From: Porphyromonas cangingivalis
GTDB taxonomy: Bacteria; Bacteroidota; Bacteroidia; Bacteroidales; Paludibacteraceae
Assembly: GCA_945902955.1 (NCBI GenBank)
Contig: CAMDNO010000005.1
Coordinates: 1-62,783, forward strand
Direction of reading: 5' to 3'
DNA: 62,783 nt
In this document: in pieces, positions 34,235 to 43,780 of the stretch
Numbering within the stretch: the first letter of the stretch is position 1
How the letters are laid out: each line of letters begins with the position of its first letter
Position numbers and translations under genes: made by a program
The notes under the pieces: model-generated
Told to the model about the DNA's origin: nothing
The model's input: only the letters and a program-made list of their open reading frames with translations
The model's database searches: none

Positions 34235-34552
34235 TTATTGTAGGTTTTCCAAATCTTCGAGGTCTTTTTGTGCTTCTTGTTCCGATTGTTCTTTTACCGA
34301 TTCAAATTGCTTATCAGCTTCAACCACGTCTTTAACAAAAACTTCTTTCCCTATTACGGTTAATAGATTAAGAAAAACTAAAAGAAGAAAAATTTTTGGA
34401 AAAAGTTTTTCGCGCTGACGAATTACTACAACAAGGGCAAATATCATGGCTATTACTATGGGAATCAAAGCAATTGTTCCCATTGGTAAAATGCTGAATG
34501 CAAGCCCTAAAGCAGCAAATATAATTGAGAGAATTATAAATAAACGGTTCAT
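34235..34552 (-). CDS. Small membrane protein with acidic tail, function unknown
   Basis: From the ATG at 34552 the protein has 105 residues, with three hydrophobic stretches (about 3-20, 22-45 and 55-72) and a charged C-terminal helix rich in Glu and Gln (ADKQFESVKEQSEQEAQKDLEDLENLQ). An earlier frame start at 34609 would add 19 poorly conserved-looking residues. No family is recognised. It lies 25 bp before the DUF4301 gene on the same strand. Confidence 0.65.
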   Translation of the reverse strand: MNRLFIILSIIFAALGLAFSILPMGTIALIPIVIAMIFALVVVIRQREKLFPKIFLLLVFLNLLTVIGKEVFVKDVVEADKQFESVKEQSEQEAQKDLEDLENLQ

Positions 34553-34590
34553 AAAGTTTGAAATTAAATAATAAAAAAAATAAGAATATT

Positions 34591-34650
34591 GACAACAGAC
34601 GACGGACAACGGACAACAGACGACGGAAAGTCAAAAAAAAGTCAAAAAAA
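34591..34650 (+). repeat. 7-bp tandem repeat, locus 3
   Basis: Five heptamers of consensus GACRACR run in phase over 34591-34625. They are followed by a degenerate unit and two GTC-plus-A-run units to 34650. The locus lies upstream of the small membrane protein gene. Confidence 0.8.
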
Positions 34651-34657
34651 ACTACTA

Positions 34658-34728
34658 AATAACGCGAAGCAAATAACTATTAATAACCACCAATAACGCA
34701 AAGCAAATAACCATTAATAACGCGAAGC
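34658..34728 (+). repeat. Three copies of AATAACGCGAAGC
   Basis: The 13-mer occurs at 34658-34670, 34692-34704 (one mismatch) and 34716-34728, with AAATAAC segments between. It lies just after the DUF3108 gene on the minus strand and next to the heptamer locus. Confidence 0.75.
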
Positions 34729-34732
34729 AATC

Positions 34733-35488
34733 TTAAATTCCCGAAGCCGATGTTAATGACAACTGACCAACACCTACCGGAATGCTAAATTTGATAAGTG
34801 TTGGAACTTTTTTTGCATCAGCTGTTAAGTAAACGAGGTTTTTGTCTTTTCCTTTGAGTTTATTTGTATTAGCCATTACAGCTAATTTGTAGCATTCTTT
34901 TTTGCCTAAATTTCCAGCTGCAACTGTTTCTTTTCCAAGGTATTTCACCGAAACTGGGTATTGCTTTTCGTCAAACACAAGGGTGAAATTCATTGATTGG
35001 CCCGTTTTCATTGCCGCAAAATTTGTTGTGCGAAGTTTGTAAATAAGCGTTACCACATCGATGCCTGCAGGTGAAACTTTAAATGAACGTTGTGCTTCGG
35101 GTCGGTTTCTACGTTTCGACACACTTTTAACGGTTCCATCTGCTCCAAATGTATATTTCTCTGTTTTGGTATACCCTCCCTCGTAAATATTTCGTTTGTA
35201 GAGTGCTGGCTTTAAAGATGTTGGGCTAACAAACGACTCGTAAATATCGCGTATTTTAAAATAACCATCCCACTTACTAAAAGTAGCCATTTCTAAACTC
35301 AAATGCAAATAACTGCTTTTTGAAGTTTGCATTGTAGCTGTTTTCATTGTTACTTGTGCAATATTTGTCATTAAACCTCGCATCTCGTACGAGCCAGCAA
35401 AGACTAATTGTTCGCCAGGTTTAATTTGTGATTGTACAGTGAAAAATCCAATTGCAAAAAGAAGCGTAAAAAAAATCTTTTTCAACAT
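34733..35488 (-). CDS. DUF3108 exported protein
   Basis: The 251-residue protein has a Sec signal (MLKKIFFTLLFAIGFFTVQS) and a predicted all-beta mature part typical of DUF3108 (PGEQLVFAGSYEMRG, then YFKIRDIYESFV, VVTLIYKLRTTNF and FDEKQYPVSVKYLGKE). The family is periplasmic or outer-membrane associated, with no established role. It probably follows the DUF3467 gene in one unit (38 bp gap). Confidence 0.82.
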   Translation of the reverse strand: MLKKIFFTLLFAIGFFTVQSQIKPGEQLVFAGSYEMRGLMTNIAQVTMKTATMQTSKSSYLHLSLEMATFSKWDGYFKIRDIYESFVSPTSLKPALYKRNIYEGGYTKTEKYTFGADGTVKSVSKRRNRPEAQRSFKVSPAGIDVVTLIYKLRTTNFAAMKTGQSMNFTLVFDEKQYPVSVKYLGKETVAAGNLGKKECYKLAVMANTNKLKGKDKNLVYLTADAKKVPTLIKFSIPVGVGQLSLTSASGI

Positions 35489-35526
35489 AAAATTGTAAAT
35501 AGTAAATAAATGAATAGTAAATTCTT

Positions 35527-35835
35527 TTAGGCTTCTCCACCACCAAAACCCATAGGCATTGGGGGAATAAATGGATTGTCGGCAATTTTTATTTTACCAC
35601 TTTGGGCCTCGTATTTCGAAATATTATCCTGCAAAGCAAACATCAAACGTTTGGCATGTTCGGGTGTGAGAATAATTCGCGATTTAACATTGGCTTTTGG
35701 AGTGCCAGGCATAATGCGAATAAAATCGACTACAAACTCGGATGTTGAATGCGATATAATAGCTAAATTCGAATATACACCTTCGGCAATTTCTGCTGAT
35801 AATTCAATATTTAGTTGGTTTTCTTGTTCTTCCAT
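35527..35835 (-). CDS. DUF3467 family protein
   Basis: The 102-residue protein matches DUF3467: ELSAEIAEGVYSNLAIISHSTSEFVVDFIRIMPG, then KSRIILTPEHAKRLMFALQDNI. It is small, cytoplasmic and widespread in Bacteroidota with unknown function. A -7 box lies 44 bases upstream. Confidence 0.9.
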   Translation of the reverse strand: MEEQENQLNIELSAEIAEGVYSNLAIISHSTSEFVVDFIRIMPGTPKANVKSRIILTPEHAKRLMFALQDNISKYEAQSGKIKIADNPFIPPMPMGFGGGEA

Positions 35836-35878
35836 AATAATTTCAATCTGTTTAATTTTTTTTATTTTATAAGAATTG

Positions 35879-35886
35879 CAAAGTTA
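35879..35886 (-). promoter_or_regulatory. -7 promoter box for DUF3467-DUF3108
   Basis: Minus-strand TAACTTTG followed by C fits TAnnTTTGC. No good TTTG was found at the expected distance. Confidence 0.5.
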
Positions 35887-35922
35887 CATTTTTTTATTTA
35901 AAAATGAATTGTAATCTTTTTT

Positions 35923-37182
35923 CTAATCTTCCATTTTTAATAAAAATCGTGCTATTCTTCGTGTTCGTTGCGAAAGCATGATGGTTCTCTCAGATGTTGT
36001 TTCGGAAATAATCTGGTCATTTGTACCGCGAATAGTAAGTAATTCGAGATTGGTATTGTACGAAACTCGGAAATCATTGGAAAGCTCATCGAGAGCGGCC
36101 TTTAAGTAGCGTGTATTGTCAACACACACAGAAATACTGATTGCTGAACTTTGAATTAACGAAATTTTTAAACGATGCTTGTTGAAAGCATTAAATGCTT
36201 TAGATAAACTCTCTTCGAGTACAAACGAAAAATCGCGTGGACGAATTGTTACCAGAACTAAGTTTTTGCGTAAAATTAATATTGGTATGTCAATGGGATT
36301 GGCTGTGGTAGCTTTTATAACAGAACCAGCTTCGGTGGGACTTCCAAAGGGTCGAACATAGAGTGGTATTCCTTTGTTTTCGAGAGGCTTAATTGTTTTT
36401 GGATGAATAATTTGAGCGCCACTAAATGCTAATTCAACAGCATCTAAATAGGTGAGTTCTGGAATAAGAATCGTGTTTTGGAAAATTCGAGGGTCGGCAT
36501 TGAGTATGCCGGGCACATCTTTCCAAATCGAAACGCTATCGGCATCGAGCAAGTTGCCAACTACTGCAGCCGAATAATCAGAGCCTTCGCGACCAAGTGT
36601 TGTTGGGTCGCCATTGATGTTCGAACCTATAAAGCCCTGTCCTATGTAAATTCGATGATTTTCGTAATTTGCAGCAGTTTTTAGTCTCAAACTCGATTCG
36701 TCCATACGAACGTTAGCTTCGCGGAAATTACTGTCAGTAACTAATAATTTTCGCATGTCGAGCCATTTATTCATTACATTCGATTCGGCTAAAAATGCCG
36801 AAACTATGCTGGTGGAAATGACTTCACCATAAGATACTAAATAATCGTAGCAGCGATCGTAATCGTTTGCTAATCCATTATTTATGTAGGTTTTTAATTC
36901 GTCGAAATGCGGTTTTACTATATTCAATCCTTTCTCGGGCTCATAAAATAGTTCACGAATAATTTCTTCGTGATACTGTTCTACTTCCTGTAATTTTACT
37001 AAGGCAGCAGCTTTGTCAGTCTTCATAAAGTGCTCCAAAACAACTTCCATGGCATTCGTTGTTTTTCCCATTGCCGATATTACAACAAATAAATTGTCTT
37101 CCACGCCCGAAACAATGCGTAAGATATTTCGGATTCCTTCGGCTGATTTTACCGATGCGCCACCAAATTTATATACTTTCAT
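35923..37182 (-). CDS. Aspartate kinase
   Basis: The 419-residue protein is a monofunctional aspartokinase, the first step to lysine, threonine and methionine. It starts MKVYKFGGASVKSAEGI, has the kinase core GSNINGDPTTLGREGSDYSAAVVGNLL and DVPGILNADPRIF, and ends with a C-terminal ACT region (ISLIQSSAISISVCVDNTRYLKAALDEL) that is the likely site of feedback control. It appears monocistronic, with a -7 box at 37240-37247. Confidence 0.93.
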   Translation of the reverse strand: MKVYKFGGASVKSAEGIRNILRIVSGVEDNLFVVISAMGKTTNAMEVVLEHFMKTDKAAALVKLQEVEQYHEEIIRELFYEPEKGLNIVKPHFDELKTYINNGLANDYDRCYDYLVSYGEVISTSIVSAFLAESNVMNKWLDMRKLLVTDSNFREANVRMDESSLRLKTAANYENHRIYIGQGFIGSNINGDPTTLGREGSDYSAAVVGNLLDADSVSIWKDVPGILNADPRIFQNTILIPELTYLDAVELAFSGAQIIHPKTIKPLENKGIPLYVRPFGSPTEAGSVIKATTANPIDIPILILRKNLVLVTIRPRDFSFVLEESLSKAFNAFNKHRLKISLIQSSAISISVCVDNTRYLKAALDELSNDFRVSYNTNLELLTIRGTNDQIISETTSERTIMLSQRTRRIARFLLKMED

Positions 37183-37239
37183 CAGTTCTATTTTTTATTT
37201 ATTTAATTGATACTATGGTAACTTTTTTTGGTTTGAATG

Positions 37240-37247
37240 CAAATTTA
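37240..37247 (-). promoter_or_regulatory. -7 promoter box for aspartate kinase
   Basis: Minus-strand TAAATTTG followed by C matches TAnnTTTGC, 58 bases before the ATG. The -33 element is not convincing. Confidence 0.45.
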
Positions 37248-37297
37248 ATATAAATATTTTGAAAAGAGGTACATGTGCGGTAAAATTGATTTTAATC

Positions 37298-40180
37298 TTA
37301 TTCTATCAATCTCATTACATCATCCACGCTCAAATTTTTCATTACATCCGAATCTCCATTTACCATATTGTCGAATAATTGTAGCTTTTCTTTTTGTAAT
37401 TGCATAATTTTTTCCTCGATGGATTTACGGCTAATGAATTTATAGACAAAAACTTGATTTTTTTGTCCCATACGGTGAGCTCGGTCGTAGGCTTGTGCTT
37501 CGGCTGCCGGATTCCACCAGGGGTCTAACAAAAATACGTAACTCGCAGCCGTTAAGTTTAAGCCGACACCACCCGCTTTGATCGAAAGTAGAAACACTTT
37601 TATTTTTTCGTTGTGCTGAAAACGTTCCACTTCTGCTTTACGGTCGGTGGTGCTTCCATCCAAATAGCAATAGGGTGTTTGAATTTCATCTAAATACGTG
37701 CGATAAATTTTGAGATGTTCGGTAAATGAACTAAAAATGAGTACTTTATCACCTTGCTCTAACACTTCGTTCAGTTTTTCGCACACCGTATCAAATTTCC
37801 CCGAATCGCCCGTGTAGCTTTTGTCGGCAAGTGCGGGGTGGTTTGCCGATTGACGCAAACGAAGCAGACCTTCGAGCAACACGATTGCATTTACCTTGTT
37901 ATTATTTTTGTTTTTATTGTCGATAAATTTATCGCGATAGCTATTGCGAATGTCTTTGTAAAAACGATATTGATCATCGCTCATATCGCACCATTGCACG
38001 GTAATAGTTTTTTCTGGCAGCTCGGTAAGTACATCCTTTTTGTGGCGTCGAAGCATAAACGGTTTTAGTAAATACCTGTAATACTGTTGTTTATCTAATT
38101 GTTTGCATGCGCGAATAAAATGGTCTTGCGTACCAAGCATATTACGGTTGAAAAAATGCACCTGCGACCACAAATCTGTCAACGAATTTTCGAGAGGCGT
38201 TCCTGTGAGCGTTAAAAATCGTTGCCCTTGCAGTGTGTGGCAAGCTTGTGTAGTGTCCGATTGTGGGTTTTTAATGGCTTGCGCCTCGTCGAGAATTATG
38301 TAGTTAAATGGAATTTCTGAAAGCATTTTTTTATCCCGACGCAATGTACCATAACTGGTAAGTAATATGTCAACATCTTTTATATCAGCCGATTCACGAA
38401 TGCGTTGCAAGCCCGAATGCACGTAAATTTTCAATTCAGGAGCAAAGCGGGCCGCTTCGTCTTCCCAGTTGTAAATTAAACTTTTGGGCACTACAAGCAG
38501 ATTTATTCCACGTTTTTGTTCTTTCATCCATTGCAACAGGCAAAGTGCTTGTATCGTTTTTCCAAGTCCCATGTCATCGGCAAGGCATCCGCCAAGCGCC
38601 AATTCGTCCAACAAACGCATCCAATTATAGCCCGCCTGTTGATACAGTCGGAGTTCTCCTTTAAAGCCTAAGGGCAGGTCGTAGTTGGTATCGAGCGTTT
38701 GTTCTAGTAGTTTTCGCGTGTTTTGTTTCAAGTTGCAAGCCACTTGTGGTTTTTGCGCCAACTCTTGCGTTAATGCTACAAAATGTCGGGCAACAAGTAC
38801 TTTCCCATCTTCAATTTTACATACATCCACCAAAGTTTTGTACTCGTCGAACCAAGCTTGTGGAATAATCGCATATTCGCCATTTGGCAAAATAAGCTCG
38901 TGTTTGTTTTGTTTTATGTATTTGAGCAGTCGTACAAAAGGAATTTCGTAAGTGCCAAACATCACTTTTCCATTAATGTCAAACCAGTCGCGTCCTTCAT
39001 CGAGTACAATTTGTAGGGTACGTTCGCCTACAAAAACCTGTTGCTTTGAGTTGTTTTTATTTTCAAAGCGGATGTCTACGCCGGTAGCCTCCAATGCTTT
39101 GTAATGTATATTTATCCATTCAACTCCATCGTTGTAAGGCATTTTACGAACTTTGGCATCTAAGTCGAGCCCAATTTCTTTGAGTGCATCGATATATGAA
39201 TTTTCGAGCATTCGGTCACGTTCCACTTTGCTTATTGAGAATGAACTTTCGGTAAAATCCACACTTGTAGATTTACCACCTTGTCCTGCCCAAAACCGAA
39301 AGTTACCATATTCGAAAATGAGTTCTATAACTAAACTTTTATCTGCACTATTTTCAGCACCGTCGTCGAAAAGTGTAAATTGGCGAATGGGAGTTAATTC
39401 CCTTACTTTCAGTATGGCGTTTGTGAGTATATTTTGCGTTTCAATTTCGAAGCCCGATGCCAATACTTTGTTTGTAACTGCCAATGGAACAATTACCTTT
39501 TCGATATATTCGTCGGCATTGGCTTTCGTAATAGATACTTTTTGTTTGTCGAAAAAGGGCATAAGTTTAGCACCATCAACATCGACGTCGAACTCAAAAA
39601 TTCTATTTTTGATTAAAACACGAGCTGGCTTTCGAGTAACAAGCAATGCTTTTTGCAACGAAAGCGATTTGTTTCCGCTATTAATGGAGAGTGAATAATT
39701 TATGCGGTCGGGCAAGTTTTCGAAACAGTACAATAATTCAGGCATTTCCTCTTCCAAGGAAAGTTCTATCCATGTAAACGGGAATTTACCAATGGGTAAA
39801 TACAAATTTCTTTCGCCTACCAATTCAAAAAAAAGTTGCTGAATTTTTTCGATGTAATCTGTTAAATAATCTTTAATGTATTGCTTCTCAGAGCTAACTT
39901 TCTTTTTTGAAAAATATTTTTCAACTAAATCTTCCCAATCTTTTACTTGTTTGTCTTTTATTTTCGAAATTATATTGCTTTTTTCCAATCGCAAGCAGCA
40001 ATCGAGCATTTGTAATTCGGTAGCCTCGAATAGGTGTTTGTAATTTGTTTTGTTTTGCTCAACAACACGTACAAATTGGGTTTGGAAAATACCTTTTTTG
40101 TCGATATCAACCACCATACATTCGGGTAGGCAACCAAGTATGCCGTTGTTATTGAGCGTGAAAACTATTTTCTCATCCAT
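37298..40180 (-). CDS. SNF2-family ATPase/helicase
   Basis: The 960-residue protein has an N-terminal region of about 480 residues, then a SNF2 motor: FKGELRLYQQAGYNWM, Walker A CLADDMGLGKTIQ (about residue 539), Walker B DEAQAIKNP (about residue 630), and a helicase C domain with GGVGLNLTAASYVFLLDPWWNPAAEAQAYDRAHRMGQ. Bacterial SNF2 proteins remodel nucleic acid-protein complexes; RapA is the known relative. No nuclease domain or zinc finger was recognised. It starts on the last base of maeB, so translation is probably coupled. Confidence 0.93.
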   Translation of the reverse strand: MDEKIVFTLNNNGILGCLPECMVVDIDKKGIFQTQFVRVVEQNKTNYKHLFEATELQMLDCCLRLEKSNIISKIKDKQVKDWEDLVEKYFSKKKVSSEKQYIKDYLTDYIEKIQQLFFELVGERNLYLPIGKFPFTWIELSLEEEMPELLYCFENLPDRINYSLSINSGNKSLSLQKALLVTRKPARVLIKNRIFEFDVDVDGAKLMPFFDKQKVSITKANADEYIEKVIVPLAVTNKVLASGFEIETQNILTNAILKVRELTPIRQFTLFDDGAENSADKSLVIELIFEYGNFRFWAGQGGKSTSVDFTESSFSISKVERDRMLENSYIDALKEIGLDLDAKVRKMPYNDGVEWINIHYKALEATGVDIRFENKNNSKQQVFVGERTLQIVLDEGRDWFDINGKVMFGTYEIPFVRLLKYIKQNKHELILPNGEYAIIPQAWFDEYKTLVDVCKIEDGKVLVARHFVALTQELAQKPQVACNLKQNTRKLLEQTLDTNYDLPLGFKGELRLYQQAGYNWMRLLDELALGGCLADDMGLGKTIQALCLLQWMKEQKRGINLLVVPKSLIYNWEDEAARFAPELKIYVHSGLQRIRESADIKDVDILLTSYGTLRRDKKMLSEIPFNYIILDEAQAIKNPQSDTTQACHTLQGQRFLTLTGTPLENSLTDLWSQVHFFNRNMLGTQDHFIRACKQLDKQQYYRYLLKPFMLRRHKKDVLTELPEKTITVQWCDMSDDQYRFYKDIRNSYRDKFIDNKNKNNNKVNAIVLLEGLLRLRQSANHPALADKSYTGDSGKFDTVCEKLNEVLEQGDKVLIFSSFTEHLKIYRTYLDEIQTPYCYLDGSTTDRKAEVERFQHNEKIKVFLLSIKAGGVGLNLTAASYVFLLDPWWNPAAEAQAYDRAHRMGQKNQVFVYKFISRKSIEEKIMQLQKEKLQLFDNMVNGDSDVMKNLSVDDVMRLIE

Positions 40181-42495
40181 TATTTTTTAGCTACTTTGCC
40201 AATTCGGTCGAGGTTGTTAGTATTTATTTTTTCTTCCACAATGGCGTCGAGCACTGCTACGGCAGTCATGTTTACAATATCACTCACCGAACTTTCTACG
40301 TCGAGAATATGTACGGGCTTATTCAATCCCATTTGGATTGGTCCTATAGATTGAGCTAATCCCATTTCAATCAGCATTTTATAAGCTGTATTAGCCGAGC
40401 TGAGATTTGGGAAGATAAGCGTATTGACATTTTTTCCTACAATTTTCGAAAACGGATATTTACGGTCGCGGAGTTCTTTGTTAAATGCAAAAGTAACCTG
40501 CATTTCGCCATCAACAAGCATATCAGGATAGGTAGTGTGTAAAGTATTCACAACCTGATGTACGCTTGCCGGACTACCAGTTTTGTCCGATCCAAAGTTG
40601 GAATACGAAAGCATAGCCATCACCGGGTCGTGTGCAAAAAACTTCACGGTGTCGTGTGTTAATTTGGCAATGTCAATTAAAGCTTCTGTTGTTGGGTGTC
40701 TGTTGAAGAGGGTATCAGCGAGGAAAAATGTACCTTTTTTGGTAATCATAATGTGCATGGCGCCAATGTGTTTAGTGCCTTCGCGAATTCCAATAACGTC
40801 TTTGGCAGCCTGTACCGTATCGGCATATTTTGTATAAACGCCTGTAATAAGTGCATCTGCTTGTCCGGTTTCAACCATCATCATACCAAAATAATTGCGC
40901 TCATACATTTTTTCGAACGCTTCGTCGAAGGTCATTCCTTCGCGACTGCGTTTTTCGGCTAATATTTGTGCAAATTTAGCTCTTCGATTTTCTTCGCGAT
41001 CGTGACGAAGGTTTACAATTTCAATTCCTGTAAGATCAATGTCATTTTCTGCGGCTATATTGGCAATTTTTTCTTCGTTACCTAATAACACCGGAAAACA
41101 AATTCCTTCTTGAAGTGCTAATTCAGCCGCTTTTAGCATATTTATATGGTTCGATTCGGAGAAAACAACACGTTTTGGATTCTGACGCGCCATGTCGTAA
41201 AAATGGCGTAGCATTTTATTATCACTACCCATTATTTCGTTCAATTTAACATTGTATTCGTCCCAGTTGGTAATTACTTTGCGGGCAACACCCGATTGGA
41301 TAGCTGCTTTGGCAACTGCTGGAGCTACAATGGTAAGCAAGCGGGGATCTAAAGGTTTTGGAATGATATAATCGGTACCAAAACTTAATCTTTTGAGATT
41401 ATAAGCAGCGTTTACTACATCGGGAACTGGCTTTTTGGTGAGCTCGGCAATGGCACTTACAGCCGCAATTTTCATTTCTTCATTAATACATTTGGCGCGA
41501 ACGTCCAATGCACCTCTAAAAATGTAAGGAAATCCAATTACATTGTTAATCTGGTTGGGATGGTCGGAGCGACCTGTGGCAAAAATAATATCCTTGCGGG
41601 CAGCCATAGCATCATCGTACGAAATTTCAGGATTAGGATTAGCCAATGCAAACACAATAGGATTTACATTCATCGATTGTACCATTTCGATGGTGAGCAC
41701 ACCAGCAATTGATAGTCCCAGAAATACATCCGAACCTTCTACTGCTTGAGCCAATGTAGTAATTTTGCGCGTGGTAGCAAAGGGTTTTTTGCGTGAATTC
41801 AAATCGGTGCGTTCCATATTAATAACACCTTTGGAGTCGACCATTACAATGTTTTCGAGCTTTGCACCAAGCATCATATATAATTGTGTACAGGAGTTCG
41901 CAGCAGCGCCTGCACCATTGACAACAATTTTTACGTCCTCAATTTTTTTTCCAACTAACTCGAGTGCATTTATAAGCCCTGCCGACGAAATAATAGCTGT
42001 GCCATGCTGATCGTCGTGCATAAGTGGAATGTCGAGTTCGGCTTTAAGACGTTCTTCAATTTCGAAACATTCCGGCGCTTTAATATCTTCGAGATTTATG
42101 CCACCAAAAGTAGGTGCAATGGCTTTTACTACCTGAATAAACTTTTCGGGATCGGTTTCGTTTACTTCAATATCAAATACATCTATTCCGGCAAATATCT
42201 TGAATAACAGTCCTTTACCTTCCATAACCGGTTTCCCTGCAATTGCACCAATATTGCCTAAACCAAGCACAGCAGTTCCGTTCGAAATAACAGCTACAAG
42301 GTTGCCTTTAGAGGTGTATTCGTAGGCGGCGTTGGGGTCTTTTTCTATTTCCAAACAAGGCTCAGCCACTCCCGGTGAATAAGCCAATGATAAATCGCGT
42401 TGCGAACTGTATGGTTTTGTTGGGATAACTTCAATCTTGCCCGGCTTTCCCTGTGAGTGATAAAGAAGCGCATCTTCTCGAGTTGTTTTTGCCAT
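40180..42495 (-). CDS. maeB: NADP-dependent malic enzyme fused to phosphotransacetylase-like domain
   Basis: The 771-residue protein has a malic enzyme domain ([52 protein letters not shown]) over about residues 1-430 and a phosphotransacetylase-like domain ([48 protein letters not shown]) to the end. This is the MaeB form, in which the C-terminal part is regulatory and binds acetyl-CoA rather than acting as a Pta. It decarboxylates malate to pyruvate and supplies NADPH. Confidence 0.96.
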   Translation of the reverse strand: MAKTTREDALLYHSQGKPGKIEVIPTKPYSSQRDLSLAYSPGVAEPCLEIEKDPNAAYEYTSKGNLVAVISNGTAVLGLGNIGAIAGKPVMEGKGLLFKIFAGIDVFDIEVNETDPEKFIQVVKAIAPTFGGINLEDIKAPECFEIEERLKAELDIPLMHDDQHGTAIISSAGLINALELVGKKIEDVKIVVNGAGAAANSCTQLYMMLGAKLENIVMVDSKGVINMERTDLNSRKKPFATTRKITTLAQAVEGSDVFLGLSIAGVLTIEMVQSMNVNPIVFALANPNPEISYDDAMAARKDIIFATGRSDHPNQINNVIGFPYIFRGALDVRAKCINEEMKIAAVSAIAELTKKPVPDVVNAAYNLKRLSFGTDYIIPKPLDPRLLTIVAPAVAKAAIQSGVARKVITNWDEYNVKLNEIMGSDNKMLRHFYDMARQNPKRVVFSESNHINMLKAAELALQEGICFPVLLGNEEKIANIAAENDIDLTGIEIVNLRHDREENRRAKFAQILAEKRSREGMTFDEAFEKMYERNYFGMMMVETGQADALITGVYTKYADTVQAAKDVIGIREGTKHIGAMHIMITKKGTFFLADTLFNRHPTTEALIDIAKLTHDTVKFFAHDPVMAMLSYSNFGSDKTGSPASVHQVVNTLHTTYPDMLVDGEMQVTFAFNKELRDRKYPFSKIVGKNVNTLIFPNLSSANTAYKMLIEMGLAQSIGPIQMGLNKPVHILDVESSVSDIVNMTAVAVLDAIVEEKINTNNLDRIGKVAKK

Positions 42496-42563
42496 TTTTT
42501 GCGTAAATAAATGATTAATACTATGTTGAGTTAAATGTAAGTGTATTTGCTATTGAATTGTTG

Positions 42564-42571
42564 CAAATTTA
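42564..42571 (-). promoter_or_regulatory. -7 promoter box for maeB-SNF2
   Basis: Minus-strand TAAATTTG followed by C matches TAnnTTTGC, 69 bases before the maeB ATG. The divergent intergenic region also holds several TTGCAA sites (42562, 42601, 42628). Confidence 0.45.
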
Positions 42572-42697
42572 CAAATTATACTGTCAATATAGTTTTTTAT
42601 TTGCAATATTTAGTACAAAATATAATTTGCAAAATAGCCAAAGAGTAGCGTAGATGAGGTAAAAAAATATTTTGCTAAATTAAACATAAAAAATTTT

Positions 42698-42705
42698 TAC
42701 CTTTG
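42698..42705 (+). promoter_or_regulatory. -7 promoter box for tyrA
   Basis: TACCTTTG followed by C is a strong TAnnTTTGC match, 23 bases before the ATG. The nearest TTTG (42671-42674) is 23 bases upstream, slightly longer than ideal. Confidence 0.6.
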
Positions 42706-42727
42706 CAAACCGAAATATAAAAAAAAG

Positions 42728-43501
42728 ATGAAAATACTTGTTCTTGGTGCCGGAAAAATGGGCACGTTTCTTACCGATGTTTTGTGCATTCAGCACGAAG
42801 TAGCGCTTTTTGATACCGATCCTCGAAGGTTGCGTTTTGTTTTTAATACTTTGCGTATGACCGAATACGACGAAATTGCGGCATTTGAGCCAGAGCTGGT
42901 AATTAATTGTGTAACATTGAAATACACTATTTCGGCGTTCGAAAAAATAGTGCCCTATTTACCCAAAAACTGTATTATTTCTGATATTGCCTCTGTGAAA
43001 ACCGGATTGCAAGCATACTACGAAAGTACAGGTATGCGTTATGTTTCTACGCATCCCATGTTTGGACCTACATTTGCAACGCTCGATAATTTAAGTACGC
43101 AGAGTGCAATTATTATTTCGGAATCGGATCATTTGGGTAAAGCGTTTTTTAAAGATTTATATGGTTCGCTTCGGTTGAAAATTTTTGAATATAGTTTTGA
43201 CGAACACGATCAAACTATTGCTTATTCGTTGTCTATACCTTTTGCTTCTACTTTGGTTTTTGCCTCGGTGATGGTTCCTCAGGAGGCTCCAGGGACTACT
43301 TTCAAACGCCACATGGATATTGCTAAAGGTTTGCTTGGTGAAGAGGATTACTTGCTCTCCGAAATTTTATTCAACCCTTACACGCACAATCAAGTCGAAA
43401 AAATCAGGGCTGAATTAAAAACACTACTCGAAATTATTGACCAAAAAGACACCGAAGCAATGCAAGGGTTTTTGAAGAAGGTAAGAGGGAATATTGCCTG
43501 A
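42728..43501 (+). CDS. tyrA: Prephenate dehydrogenase
   Basis: The 257-residue NAD-dependent enzyme makes 4-hydroxyphenylpyruvate for tyrosine. It has the Rossmann start KILVLGAGKMGTFLTDVL, PKNCIISDIASVKTGL, and the active-site histidine in YVSTHPMFGPTF. The short form without an ACT or chorismate mutase domain fits Bacteroidota TyrA, where chorismate mutase is a separate protein. None of its usual aromatic-pathway partners is adjacent here, and 41-bp repeats follow its stop. Confidence 0.9.
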   Translation: MKILVLGAGKMGTFLTDVLCIQHEVALFDTDPRRLRFVFNTLRMTEYDEIAAFEPELVINCVTLKYTISAFEKIVPYLPKNCIISDIASVKTGLQAYYESTGMRYVSTHPMFGPTFATLDNLSTQSAIIISESDHLGKAFFKDLYGSLRLKIFEYSFDEHDQTIAYSLSIPFASTLVFASVMVPQEAPGTTFKRHMDIAKGLLGEEDYLLSEILFNPYTHNQVEKIRAELKTLLEIIDQKDTEAMQGFLKKVRGNIA

Positions 43502-43503
43502 AA

Positions 43504-43613
43504 ATTTAGCGTGGGGTAGAAATTTCATGCTTTTAAAATCGCATATTTAGCGTGGGGTTGATACCCAACATTCTGCAAATCGCATATTTAGCGTGGGGTT
43601 GAAACCCCACGCT
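43504..43613 (+). repeat. 41-bp tandem repeat ending in a palindrome
   Basis: Units at 43504-43544 and 43545-43585 are each 41 bases, both starting ATTTAGCGTGGGGT and ending AATCGCAT. A third unit starts at 43586 and becomes a hairpin: AGCGTGGGGTT (43590-43600) and AACCCCACGCT (43603-43613) are perfect arms with a GA spacer. A GTCGC/GCGAC mini-hairpin follows at 43626-43638. The array fills the space after tyrA and encodes nothing. Confidence 0.85.
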
Positions 43614-43733
43614 GATAAATCGGTCGTCGCTATGCGACTTTAGGAACAAGTTTTGACTTCTTTTTAGTTTATGGTTTATAGCTTTCGCAGATTTGATGGG
43701 TTGTGGTTTTGTGACTTTGGGAACAAATTCGTT

Positions 43734-43757
43734 GTTGATTTGTTAATTTGTTAAATA
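43734..43757 (+). repeat. 8-bp tandem repeat, locus C (upstream of the antiporter)
   Basis: Three 8-mers GTTGATTT, GTTAATTT and GTTAAATA in phase, 24 bases before the antiporter ATG. Here the GTT strand reads in the direction of the gene, opposite to the other loci. Confidence 0.6.
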
Positions 43758-43780
43758 TACAAACTAAATTTACAAAAACA

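Noticed and set aside
39153-39698. 181-residue plus-strand open frame
   Set aside because: It lies wholly inside the SNF2 gene on the opposite strand, with no family resemblance or promoter.
43504-43613. Possible CRISPR array
   Set aside because: The 41-base units are contiguous, with no unique spacers between them, only about three copies exist, and there are no cas genes.
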